Both the position numbers and the translations under genes were made by a program. From NCBI RefSeq assembly GCF_002443255.2, contig NW_019211454.1, forward strand, positions 62,042,823-62,106,822: a DNA stretch of 64,000 bases, given 5' to 3'. Positions 1-13,100 of the stretch are shown here, piece after piece; positions within the stretch are counted from its first letter, which is position 1, and each line of letters opens with the position of its first letter. The notes below the pieces were generated by a model, which worked only from the letters and a program-made list of their open reading frames with translations, ran no database searches and was not told the DNA's origin. This DNA is from Varroa destructor. Taxonomy: Eukaryota > Arthropoda > Arachnida > Mesostigmata > Varroidae.

Positions 1-114
1 GTTCGCCTACTAAAGATCGTTTGCCGACAGTATCTTGTAGTACGGGAACTTTATACCCTCTCTTTCTCTCCCTCCCTCTCGCACACACACAAACACTCTC
101 ACTCTTTCGCGCTC

Positions 115-133
115 TATATATATATATATATAT
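115..133. repeat. TA dinucleotide microsatellite
   Basis: Uninterrupted alternating T and A for 19 bases, preceded by a CT/CA-rich low-complexity stretch at 58-113. Confidence 0.95.
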
Positions 134-1064
134 GTACAGATACATCTCGACATTATGGCATAATATTGTCCGTAAAACCGTTAGCCAGTGTGTGCCAAAC
201 TTCGTGTCAATCTTTCCCCACCTTCCCAGTTCCCTCGTCCTAATGTAGTATAAGCTAGCTAAGTCCTGTCGTATTATTCATCTTTTCGTCTTACTTCGCA
301 GAGTGTCAACTATTTAGAAATCGATGGATCAAATAGCTATTGGGTCTTATTGCAATTATAGTCATCGTTATACCCTATATTCGGTGTGCATGTAGATCGC
401 AGTTTTACTAGATTTGATCCTGTTATGTGGTATAATAATAAATCGTATGTACATATTTATAGGGCAGGATGGCCGCAAGCTATATTGAAATAGTTGTAAT
501 GATCGATCAACTCGTATTACGCGAAGGCTAAATGTTTGCCGTTCCAGCCATCGCTTAACTACATCTGCATCTTGGCCCTAGTTTTCCTTCTTCAGCAATT
601 ATGAACTGCCTTAATTTTAGTTAAGCTCCTCCTGGCTACAACAGACGGTCTTCAACTCGCTATTGAAGTTGAAGCTGAACACTGGTTCGATGTCGCCGAC
701 GCCTGCTTCAAATTATGCACGGGCGCTGCATCTTTTCGAATCAGGTCGCTAGAAAGGAAGTTTAATGCTTAGGGCGTTTATATTGAAACTTCTTCTCGTC
801 TCCGTTGTTCTTTCTCCTAGCTCTAGTCTCTCCTAGCCTTTCGACGTTGATGTGGCGTATCAGTTGTGGAGACGGCTTGTGGCAGTGATTTCGCTCGGTA
901 GAACTCGGTAGGCAGTGATCGCATTTTCTTCAATCATCTTCATCTACCTACACCTGTTGTTGTTGGTGCTACCGCCGCCGCCGCCGCCATCGCGTGGAAC
1001 AGTTGCTTTTATAGCGAGTACACCGTACATATCTCTCACACGTTGGCTATCAACTGCAGCTGTT

Positions 1065-1070
1065 TTTATT
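1065..1070 (-). terminator. Candidate polyadenylation signal for the CRACD-like gene
   Basis: TTTATT on the plus strand reads AATAAA on the minus strand, about 19 bases after the stop at 1089. I noticed no other AATAAA on this strand between here and position 1. The 3' UTR would be unusually short, so the true signal may lie outside the window. Confidence 0.3.
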
Positions 1071-1088
1071 ATCACTACTTAGGTGACT

Positions 1089-1175
1089 TTACGCCATCTG
1101 GAGCTTCTGGAAGTTGGAGACGAGATCGAGCACCTTGGATGATCTCAGCCCCGCTGAGGGTTTTGCTGAAGAAGC
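1089..1175 (-). CDS. CRACD-like gene, candidate last coding exon (KVLDLVSNFQKL)
   Basis: Acceptor CCAATAATTACAG| at 1176 joins the phase-0 donor at 2889. Twenty-eight residues follow, including RSSKVLDLVSNFQKLQMA, then a stop at 1089. The amphipathic KVLDLVSNFQKL looks like a short helix and far more protein-like than the read-through tail at 2845. An alternative frame of the same segment is also open, so confidence is moderate. An AATAAA on the minus strand lies at 1065-1070, only about 19 bases past the stop. Confidence 0.55.
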   Translation of the reverse strand, partial: ASSAKPSAGLRSSKVLDLVSNFQKLQMA

Positions 1176-4100
1176 CTGTAATTATTGGTAGCAGACGTTA
1201 GCGGAAGAACATAGAATCGTAATTTGTAACAATCAGGGGTTATTAAAGTTAGATAGCAAACAAAGGAACACGAAACGCTCTCAGACACTACATACACTAC
1301 TTTAATTGTTCCATACGTTGAAAATGTATTGTTTATTAGCGCAGTATACGGCTTTGTAATAACAGAAATCTTCTAAAAATTTTGTAGAATGGTTCACTGT
1401 TAATTAGACCTTAGTACGTGGTGTGATGCGGCAATATAGCAACGATTGAAATAGGTGAAATGAAAGTGCGTATTTAATATTGATGTAATTTTTAGATTAA
1501 TATTAAAGATATGTGTTCGCTTATAGGTACGTCGTAACGAGGATTACGTGAAGAGCTTGGCGACAGTTCTTCAACCATATCATTGATGTACAATTCGAAG
1601 TTGCACCCAGTAAGTCTCACACAAATCAGGACGATCTAAACAAAGTCACTGACGATAGAAAATAAAGGCATGCACCCCTCGTGTTTGTGCAAAACGTGTG
1701 ACGATACGCTTTATAAAAACAAAAGAAACGTTCTATAATAGAAGACGATCTTAGATTCTAATAAAACGAAGTAAATACCTTAATCAATTAAATGTATTTG
1801 CGAACACAAGACATTTTCGTTTCTTTAGAACAGGGATTCAGCACGCCCGACTATCAGCACAGAGGAGACCGAAAGATAACGAACGTGTAGAACAAAATGG
1901 CTTTCATGCAAACGGAATTCCATACAGTCACAATGTCCAGCAGTAGCGGAAAGGGTAGACGACACGTACATCTATGCGCGATTGCAGGGTCGGGTAATAT
2001 AATGTTATCAGATTAAATGGCTTCTTAACCTACTCTCAAGTATGGTGGCAGCTGTCGTTCTTTTGTTTAAAAATGGCAGATGTTCTTGGTGCAGTTGATC
2101 CCTAGGTTCCAGCTGCTCTTGTCTACTATGATCACGTCGTTGACGGTATCCGCGCACAGCCAGTCACATAGAACCACACTCGCATCGCAGTCGCTCATCA
2201 CATCACACTTTTACTCCTCACACATGTGGCGTATTGAAGTCGTCAACTAATGAACCGACGACGGCTTGCGGACCCTAAACTGAAGACCGTCAGTTGGTTG
2301 GCCGGAGGGCCAGCTCGAATGTTTGTAGATGATGTTGTATTGTTGTAATAACAAGGACAGGAAAATCAATGATGGGTCGATAAAACTTGCGGTGAAGATG
2401 AAATTGTACTGTTAGGTTTGTGATTCTGTTATTTTGTGTTTGTTATATTATCTTACTCTCTTTGTTAAGAGTTATCATTATTTGTTGAAGTGTGATATGA
2501 GCTTCTTGAGTGGCCGCTGCGATTTGGAGCACGTAATCACAAAAGAAAACGAATAACATGTCAATCAATAGGTAATTTGTATATAGATGATTATACTGAA
2601 TTTAATTTGAGAAGCTAGACTAGGATAGGTCGAGAAGATCGAACGAGATGTTTCTATGAATTTTCTGTTTTTTAGGATCGTTTAAGAGAATTGTATTAAA
2701 CTAAAACGAATTTACATATGTTAGTTACTATTTTTGTTAGTCTATATTGTTACAAGAAGCAACCTGTTCATGCTGTACGAAATTGGCTAGGTATCCCTAA
2801 TAAATTCATAACTGGGTATTTATTTATAAGCGTGTTCCGACAAGCTAGTGGGACGCTAACATTACATTTGGATAGTTGGAGATGCCTACCTCCTGACTGT
2901 TAACGAAGTTGTTACTACTGCTTAGTCTGTTATTCGAAGCGCTATCCTGAACTTTAGCCGCGTTGCTTACTCCCATCGATGTGTTATCCATCTTTTCCTG
3001 AAGTTCACGCTTCTCGCGCTTCTTCTGTGCCAATTGCAGCCATTCGGGCTGATCACTACCCTGAGTACCGGTCCCTGTGCGTGCCTGCTCATTCTCCTGC
3101 GCATTTTCCTCAGTTCCTCGTACGGCTACGGAGCTGGCTCGTTGCAACAAAACTGCCGAAATACGCTTCGTCTCGCCAGTCTGATGCTGGCTTCCGCCTG
3201 TCTGACCGATGGGTGCGGACATGTGAAGACTTCGCGAGCTACCTTGCCCCACCCGGCCACCCGGACTGATGGGTTCGGGCTGGTGACTCATAGGGGGTTG
3301 CGCTAGCGACTGCTGCCTACGGAACTGATCGGCCTCGCGTCGAAGCTCCAACACGGAGCCGCCAGTTTCCTGGTTAGAAGCAACTAACGACTCTTTGTTT
3401 TTGTCTTTCGAGGATATAACGTTCGCTCCTATCTGTTGATAAAATTGTAATGCAAATTCACAGTAATGTGTCATGGTGAGTTCTTCGTGTTAAATCGAAC
3501 GGTAAGTGATATCGTATCTGCAACATTTACAACTGTTCACGCCTTGTCACCTACATTTAAAATAATAGAAGCAATTGCCACATCAAAAACTACACATATC
3601 ACAGCCATATCATGGTGGATGGCAATCTAGTTAATTAGAAAACGGCCAGCAACGTTTCACTGGAGGAAATGCCAGCAAGGGATCATACCTTGAGTTTATT
3701 TAGTTCCTTTTTACTGGGCAACAGCTCGACGGATGTTAAGTTAGGGCCACTTAACAGACCGGCTGGGGCCGAATGGTCGATGCCTTGACCGGCCGATGGC
3801 TCACTAATACGTTTGGCATCAGTAACGGATCTGACCTGAGGAATCGTAGACTTGTTAATGTTATTATTACCAGCTACTTTGCCCTCTCGCGCTTGATCCT
3901 TGTCATTGTTTTCCTGTTGCCTAGCGACGAGCTTCTCCGTTTCCATTTCAGTATCTTGCTTCTCCACGTGTGGACCCGGTTTTTGCTTCAGTGAACGTCT
4001 TGCAAAGACCTGCAATGGGAGAATAATGACAGTACGAATGACGAAAAAAACTTCCATGAAGTAGACTGCGCTCAAATGAGTCAAACAAACTTATACACAC

Positions 4101-7100
4101 GCACCAATATTGTTCGGGAATATGAATCCTATTAGTTTCCACTTAAGCTTACCAGAATTTTTTGCACTACACCTTGAATACCATTAGCTTACAACTAAGT
4201 TCACTGTTTTCAACAAGGGCGTGGCACTGAGATGTTTTTCTTTATGTCAATTATGATTAACCTTAAAAAGCTCGGGTTCCCCGGCGAAGGAGCTGGTTGT
4301 AGTTTGCTGTTGTTGCAGGTTTGGCTGGGCGCTTCCACAGGCGTCATCCGGGCTCAGGCGTGTCTGGACGCTTCTTGGCCGCCGCAATTCGACGCCTTCG
4401 AGCAGCTCGGAGCGGGGTCTTTCCGCAACCCCTGCAGTTCCCGCCAGCCCCATTTTGGCACCAGAACCTGCAAACGCAGATGACTGCCCTGCACCATTGC
4501 CCGCAAGCGTTACCTTGTCGTCCTTCTCGTCATCGATTTCACGACGCCGTGCACCTAATACATCGTATGAACAGCCACACGACAGGAAAAGTTAAAACAC
4601 CCCATAGTTTGAAAATACCGATTCGTTTCAAAGAAAAGGAGGAAAGGCTCTATAAGCGAGACGGTCTTGTGGTCTAGGAAATCTCGGAGATAAAAAAAAA
4701 CTCTGGGTAATTTGGATAATAATAGATGCCTATAGTTTTTGCGAGGCAACGAAATATGGTTCGAGTCTCAGTTGTATTAAATTTACTCTTAGAGTTAATA
4801 GTAATTACAGTGTGTAATTCTAATAAAAATGTATTCATTGTTCAATAGTCGTCAGGAAATTCATATGCAAAGATGATGTTGCGTAACATCGCCAAACAGC
4901 GGACCAGCGTGTTGTACCTAACCGCATCTACTAATCTGTGCTCTAAGTTTGAATGTACCAAGTATTCTTATTACTTTTATGTCTACGTTGAGATTAGTTC
5001 ATTCAGATCCGAAAAAATCAGAAAACGGTTACAACATGCGATGAGAAAGAATGACGTATAAGGTTTAAGAGGGACACAGTTCTTCTCACACGTTCTGACG
5101 AATTTCCTAAAGTTATTTTAGGTTTCATTATTGTTATTTACCCTCTAGCTTCATAACTGCGTCTAAGTTACGGGTTTACGAGCTCTAAAACTGAAACGAA
5201 CTACAGGTATATTCATGATGATTCAGTCATGCTCCATTTGTCGCTTGCATCTCTGCATCGTTTTGTAGTCCACTTTTCACCATTGCATTCAGAGGTTTTT
5301 GTTCTGTGAATGCTAGAGGACAAACCAAGCTACTCAGGTGGCCTAAGCAGCAGTGGAAAGTGGCGTGGTTTTGCGATGTCTGTGGGAATCTCGGCAGAAG
5401 GGAGCACTAAATTAAGCTCTCCTAACACACTAGCTACCTTTATAGATGCGGGCTTGCACAAAGGGGTTCGGGGGCATGGAGGTTTGGCACGGCGATGTCG
5501 CCGGAGGAGAGGTAGGCGCATCAGCTCGACTACCTTGGTGGTCCACTGCAGGATCGTTACTGGTCGCTGAAACCATGCTGGTCGTCACACTGGAATAATG
5601 CTGATGCTGATTATGGTGCTGTTGTTGTTGTTGTTGTTGCTGTTGTTGATGAAGAAAATATGCAGGACTCATTCGTCCCGCAACGTTTACCACAGCCGGC
5701 ATTGTGCCTGCGACAAGAACTGAGGGGCCTTGTGTGATAATGGTTGACGGAACACCGCTCTGGATGCTGTTTAGTCCAGTGGGAGAACACTGTTTTCGTC
5801 TTTCTAAGCTCTTGATACTTTCTCGTACATCGGCGACAACAACTTCATCAATCTGAATCGGGTTGTTCAATTCTTTTCCGTTCGGTCCTTCTGTAGACGA
5901 ATTCATCCCATTCGAGTAACCGATTCGGTATCGAGCCGATATGTGAGGCAACACCAATTCGGAACGCATTGAAGAACGAAGATTGAGTGATTGATTGATG
6001 CAGGAGGCGTAACGGAGGTCGACGAATTAGTTGATTGATCAGTTGATTGATTGGCGATAGTGTGCGCACGAAAACAGGATGATACAACAAGAGGATAATC
6101 ACAAGACAGAAATCAGACAAAGTACCAGGTGATCAGATTAGGACACTAAATCGATGCACAGATAGAGATTAGAAACTTGAGATGCTAGAGTTAGATTTAA
6201 TACGTGATGACCACGCAGGAAAGCACATACACGCACACACACACAGAAAGAGATGTAAACAAACATATAGAGACAAAACTATAATATTACCGTTGCTATA
6301 CATACTATTATTAATCATTTGACGAGATACTCTAGTCGCTCGCCTCTGTCCCTTTGCTTTCTCCTTTATGTCGTAGTAATAACAACATAATTGGCTAATG
6401 TAGCGACAGTATTATAGAGCGGGTGAGTCACGTGAAGCTGTACGAAGCGACTATTGTGCACAAATGTACCCTGCATAAGTGTTTAACGACCCACTAATAA
6501 ATAAGATGTTAGTGGCTAAGTTAATTAAGGGATACCTGCCACTAATACGAAACAGGTAAAGTGTACCGTACATTTTAACTATGCCACAAAACCTATCAGT
6601 AGCAATAAACTCTTTCCTATGCATATGTATATATATTCATGTCGTCCAGCAGGACATATCCGACGCTTATACCCGCCATACCTAAAGTTTGATGTGTTTC
6701 AGAAACTTTGGCGGAGAAGGACTTTGAGCGTTGGAAGAAATCCGAGCTGACGTTAAATCCGCGTTTAACGGGCGAATTCTGGGCGGAAAGAGGCACCTTA
6801 TTGTCGCGGGTGTCGACGTCAAGGTCAGGCCGAAGATCGCCACTTATTTGCGACACCGGCCTAAGGCCTCGGGGACGACCGCCCGGCGACAGTTCGTTCT
6901 GACACTGTCCCGCCCTGAACCCGTCCGCGCTCTCTACCTTCATGCTTTTGCTCCGCTGTACTGGGCTACCGAGCGATCTACTGGTGTTGTTCAGGGCTCC
7001 CTGAATTGATTGCACGCTAATCATGGCCACGCCTCCAGTCGGCCGCCTTTTCGGACTGACGTCTGACTGCCGCAGTAGGTCCGCTTGATCTGACATCTGG

Positions 7101-10100
7101 ACGCCTAGGCCCGACTGCATCAACGTCTGACCCTGATGGGTCGGAGTTACTATGACGGGCTCGGGCGTCTCGTCAAGTAGGGCTGCTGCCGATCGTCGTT
7201 TCTCCTGCTGCGACTGCTGCTGCGATGAAACTAATCGACTAAGGCTCCCATGCCCGCCGCTGCTGTTATCGGCATTTGCGGACTGCGGCAGTCCAGCAAC
7301 GAGCATGTTGCCGCTACACTCCGGAAGGGGGGACGACTTCTGGCTGACGGGAGTCGCTGACAAATTCGCGAGGGGGGAAATCGTTGTGGCTACTTCCTCG
7401 TCGGTGGACATTGGGCGGCTAGAAACCGCCGAAGCTGACCCTCCGCTCGTCTCTGTAAAAGAACGGCACACATTCGCACACGGACGCCCAAACAAACAAA
7501 CAAAAGCAACAGCACCACACGCTATCGGCAGGCATGAGAGAAGTAAGCCTTAGGTTACTAAGTAGGTAGGTAGGTAGGTCATATATATATGAGCGAAGCG
7601 AAAAATAAGGCGCAAGAAATGATCTCAGTGACATACGAGTTGACACGTCGCGCGCTTGTCGTCTCAAAGCGGACGCAAGGCGAAGGGAAGATGGGCAATA
7701 ATAAGGACACACATAAACACATATATAGGGACAGTATCGCTTTGGTTAGTGAATGCTGATTTAAGCAATGGACTGTATTGCTACTTCCGCGAAAGGCATC
7801 TAAATTGGTCCATCAATGAAGGGACTTGCATTACTGACCAAAACACTGATACTTTTCATAGATATCACTTACTCGAAAACTTTGTCAGATCTCAATTATT
7901 TACCTCTGAAAAGTTTCGTAATCATTCAAGCACGATATGACATATACCATTCTGCACACATTTGTAACTTACCAATATCTAACAACTCTGCCGTCGAGTT
8001 CGAGTTTGAGAGGCTTTGATTATTGTACGCTGGTATCGCAGCCTCGTCGTCGGCCGTTGACGGAGTGGTGCGTTCCTCAGGTGTGGCAGGGAGGGAAGGC
8101 TCCGTGGGGGTGGCCCGCACAGGCCTCCTTCGGCCGTGGTTCTTTTTGGGCTTGATGGCGATCTTGTGACGGGCCGCATTGTGACTCATCTGACCGCCCT
8201 TGTCGACGCCCCCGCCCCCAACGGCACTGCCACTGCTTTGGCCCCCTCCGCTAACGCCAACTGAACTATGCTGACTGTTTGAAGCGCCTGCACTCAGTGA
8301 ATCCTGCGAAGATTTGTGTTATGGACGCGTCATGTTAATGAACAACGATCTGTGTTAAAGAGGCGTCGTTCTAATAAATAGAAAAAGTAACATAAGCCTA
8401 ACTGAGGTTAGTAAAATGGTGGGTGTGGTAACCGCAAAACATATGGACTCGTCCTAAGTTCTCTAATACCTTATTGCTAGATACAAATATACCGAGGAAA
8501 AGTAATATCGGCTGCATTCTCTTCCACAAACGATGGACCTGCGACATGACGATGGACGGACAACCTCGTAGAAGAGCTGCAGAAAATTCCTTTGAAGTTA
8601 TGACTAATCTTTCCCCAAGCGATTTGGTTTTCTTTGAAAGAACGCCGATGAGCTTTCTTCCAGCATACAAACTTCACGTTTCTATTCAATTGGCCGGCAA
8701 TCACTATTCATTTACTGCTAAACTAGTCAGTCTATTCCACAACATAAGCTCACCCCAATCCCTTAAATAACTAATACTAACAAGCAAAAACGGTGGCTCT
8801 ATAATATTGCGTGATATGTATGAAATTAAATTTTAATAGCTAATTCTAAACGGGTGGCTCGATGTCAGTAGCAAGATCAGCACCTTTACCCACAGGCCGA
8901 CGGCCATTCACTGGTTTAACTGTGGTACGTTTGATCCCTCACAGTCCCGTATGAGGTTCAATGTTGCATATGTGATATGGAGTTCCAAGAGTATATTTAG
9001 TCCTCCGTCAAAATCGGGTTAATGCCTTGAGGTAGAGAACGGAACGGAGAAATACTCCAACTAGGAATTAGACTTCTTCCCGTCACTGCTGACTTGGGAG
9101 AAGAGGAGCTAGCGTACGAAATGGAAACAGACTTGTAAGGGGCCGCGTTTCTTTCATCGGCAACTAGTCAAAAATTTATCATTAAGTTTCCATTTTTTGC
9201 CTGCATTATCCCATATAAAAGAAAGTTAGAAATGCTTATAATAATCACAACTTCCTAATGCTGTTTAGTACAATGCACTAAGCAATCCGTAATCAAACGA
9301 TAAAAAAGGCTATCAGATACCATAACTAATAAGCTACACTTCTATGAACAGATTAAAAATTTCACTCCGAATTAATCCGTCTTACTGATACGGCAGAACA
9401 AACAAATATCAGTAGAAATTCTGAGAATTGGGAAACTGATCTACTAAGACTAATAAATCTTACAGACGGACACAGAGAATTAGATACGAGTGTTGTGCTT
9501 ATTATTCAAAGCTTTTGCGATATGCAGAATTTATAAGTAAGCAATCGTATCGTTGAATTTCTCAACAGCATTTCGCAGAAATTTTTTTTTTCTATTTAAA
9601 TTTTTTAAGTAATGCACTGTCAAGTAAATGTCCAATTCTCTGCAGATTTTTCAAGAGTGAGCTAACTTACCTCGTCCGTTTCGGAACTAAGCATACTGGA
9701 GAGGCTGCCCGCACTGCACGTGCTCCTCGCTTTCGCTTTGTTGCCCTGTGTCACAGCCATCACGAAAGGGGTAACTCGACGACCAGTGGAAAACCACCAC
9801 AAAAAATTGCCGCAGCAGAAACGACACGTCAGCAGTAGCCACAGCAGAAGTAGAGAAAAAGTACAAAACTCACGTTAGTAACGTTCCGTGTTTCACTAGA
9901 TCCCGCTAACTGTCACTCGCGCACAAGGACAACTTCGCTCGTATTTCTAGATTGCTCAGCCGGATGTAGCTATTAACTCACATAACAAAAACCTTCTGCC
10001 CTTCGTCAGCTGCGGACCAGTAACGTATAGGAAACAGCTGTAGTCGTTAGTACTGCAGACACATACAATCTCTTCTGAATCCTGGCCTTTTTGTAAAGTA

Positions 10101-13100
10101 TTTCGTCTTGTCAAGCCGCATTGCACTACTCACGAGAACCGACTCAGTTGTTACGCAACTCTTGCGAGCACGTAAATTTTACCTTGGAAAGTGCTACAAC
10201 AAAGCACCAATTCATTGACCTATCCACCCTACTGTAGCGTTGCACTCGACTGTCGCTCATTGAAATGCCGGCCCAAGTTATGCTGCCTGTCAGGCCGCGC
10301 TTCCTGATCTCGGGCGGCTCCGTGTGCTAGCATATGAATAACCTGCGCACGCGAGCTATCTCTTTCCCTCTCCGTGGCAAAGGAAGACAACGGTCAAATA
10401 CGGAACACAGCGGCGGATCGTTCTGATGTTTCGGTTGTCCCTTCATAGGCTCCATCGAGTGTCTGTCCCATAGGGGCTGCCAAGCAGCCTAAAATATTTA
10501 ACCACCGCTGTCGTAACAGTCTTTTTCTGACACTGACAACGTAAGTAGACCCCTGTCAAGAACTACGCCAGAGAACGTAACATTTACACAACAACATGCC
10601 ATATGTATGCATCATCGATAAAACAGGAAACAGAAAGCTATCGGCCCAAGTTACGGACGCAATAGGCGAATGCTTTCTCCCTTCTATCTCACCCTCTCTT
10701 TCATCTTTCTTCCACGCCATTTGGCCTAGAAGGAACGGCCTAATGAGCAAAGACTATTTCGGCCGCGTAGGCTCATTGAGTTAAGCCCGCAACGGGAGTT
10801 TGGAACGAAGGAAAAGACGAAGAACCTGCCAACATTAGCGAATACAGACGGTGTTAGGTAGGCTAATTACGCGTAAGCAAACCCTCCTGCTGCTCCATCT
10901 GCTGCTACGGGTGTAACAGATCTCGCCGAGCGCCCGAGGACCGCAAGACTTTGTAGAACACGACACACCCAATATGGCGGGCGGAGCAGTGGCGGCAGCG
11001 GCAAGCCGACCCCATAAATTGTTCGCTGTTGCCAGGAGCCACGCAATGAAGAAATAGGAGTGTTCATGGTTAGGTTGCAATTTTTCTTTTTATATATTTT
11101 TCGGTATACGTATTTAGCGAGTTGGTTTTTAGAGAACACAGGTTCTACAATGGTTTAACTGCCTCTAAGGCTACGAGATCTGATGCATCAAGCTGAGTGC
11201 CGTTTGTTCAAGGGAATGGAAGAAGACTTCTGTTTGTCCTTGCCAAGTGAGTAGGCTTAAACTTCCCAGGAAATGATGGGAGGGCATACACATAGCACAC
11301 ATGATGGCCTTGCGAGACGACGAGCGTGAACGTTTTTCCACAGAATCGAACGAAGGAGTATTCCTACAGAAAAGCTAGTTCGTATATGAGTAAAGAAATA
11401 TTTTGATACCTTCACGCCACTGGCTGACAGTGAAAGATGAGCAGCGCTACCCCATAAGTATGCTTCATTAGAAAAAGCCATTCATTTGCGAATTGGATTG
11501 ACATCGATTATTATCCACTTATTCAGCCGATACGTTCAATATCGTTATTATTAAGTAAAGTTATTGCTTTAAACGCTCCCAACATTTATGGCATGTGATA
11601 TTATCAATATCTTATCATGGTTCCGTATACATTGGCGCCATAATACCGGCTGTCTTGAAAGCAGACAATGTAAATTCGAGCAAAAGCGAGACATGAATGT
11701 AACGATATTTGATAACGAACTCTAATCATATCGTTTTCGTACGAAACACTAGCCATTAACAGCAGCAGATGGATAATTATTTTGGCAATATAAATAAACA
11801 TCGCATAGGGTGGGACACTGACGGGTGAGGAGTGCTGCAAGATGCTGGCGATGCTGCCTGTGAGAGGGTGCTGTCCTGCGTGTGTCCCAAGAGTTCCAGG
11901 GACGCGTCCGTCGGATCCAATTACCCCGCCGCAAGGCAGTAACAGGCCACCTTCAGAGGCATGCTCGCCCGCATTGGGCGGTGTGTGAGAACAAGGGCTC
12001 CGGGGGAGACCCGGGTCCTCATCTTCTTCCTCGTCGCTGTCTTCCTCGCCAGCTTGTCTAGCTCTAACGCGATTGAACAACTCGTTCTGTTAAAATTAAA
12101 AATAAAAGCATTTAGACAAATACGTAGCGGTTACTGTACTGCAATGAGCTCGGGAATCATAAAAAAAGTTATTTCGCTTTTTGGTTTCGAGTTTGGTTTA
12201 ATTGTGGGGAAACGTAATTGCCAATTTGTGCTCGAACTCCTACTGGACGAAAAAAAAATAGAAATTACCTTTAAAAACACCTACGCTATCGTTTCCACTT
12301 TAATTTCGATGCTTTATCTTTCTCTACCGTCTATATCATCAGCGTGTATAGCTGAAGATATTTGTACAGGTATTTAAATGTCGACGTTACTTGAGGAATT
12401 AAGTTAATTTGAACTATCTGATATTCTCCTTTACTGGGTTGTTGTTGTTGTTGTTTAGAGGTGCGACTAACTAGGCTGGTTTACCTTGAAGAGGCTGTTG
12501 GTGATGCTAATGCCAGTCATTACAGGCACCGGATGGATGATTTGCCCCATCTCTGCAGGGGTCGACGTGTCCGGACTGAATACCGAATCGTGTGATAATG
12601 ACAGTCCTGCCATTGAGTATAGTCCTGCGCCTGGTCCAGCTCCGGCTGCCACTCCACATCCTGCGCCGCTGCCTACAGCTGAGCATAAGGCCGAAGTGAT
12701 TCTATTTATTATTCATTGAAGCAGGAGTTGATGATGTTGTCTTTAAAAAACAAGCTTATACTGACCGGACCTGATTGAAATCTGAACACCAAAGGAGGCG
12801 AAACTGTCCGTGATAATGAAGCGGTATGGATGGTCAATGTGTTATTATATTAAATTATCTATCAGCCAATTTGATGCCGATCAAGCTAGCATATTCATCG
12901 ACTTGACTGAGTGCTCCTTCATTAGTACAACTGAAATCACTGTACCATAAACCGGCTGATTGAGGCTTTCAAAACCATATATTCAGACCTACGGGCTAAT
13001 CTCAAGCAAGAAGAAATTTTTTTGTGACATCTTGCAGATTCCATTGCAGAGAAGAATAGAGATGACGATCTAGTCTAAGCAATGCATAAAATTGAATAAT

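Larger units (their letters stand above)
1..1088. other. Downstream of CRACD-like gene; no gene seen
   Basis: Probable 3' flank or 3' UTR. It holds a TA dinucleotide repeat at 115-133 and a CCG-type trinucleotide run at about 970-988. Short ORFs here lack splice context and coding character. Confidence 0.5.

Noticed and set aside
6708..7009. Plus-strand ORFs opposite the large CRACD-like exon
   Set aside because: Antisense shadows of a well-supported coding exon; Arg/Pro-rich composition follows from the opposite strand.
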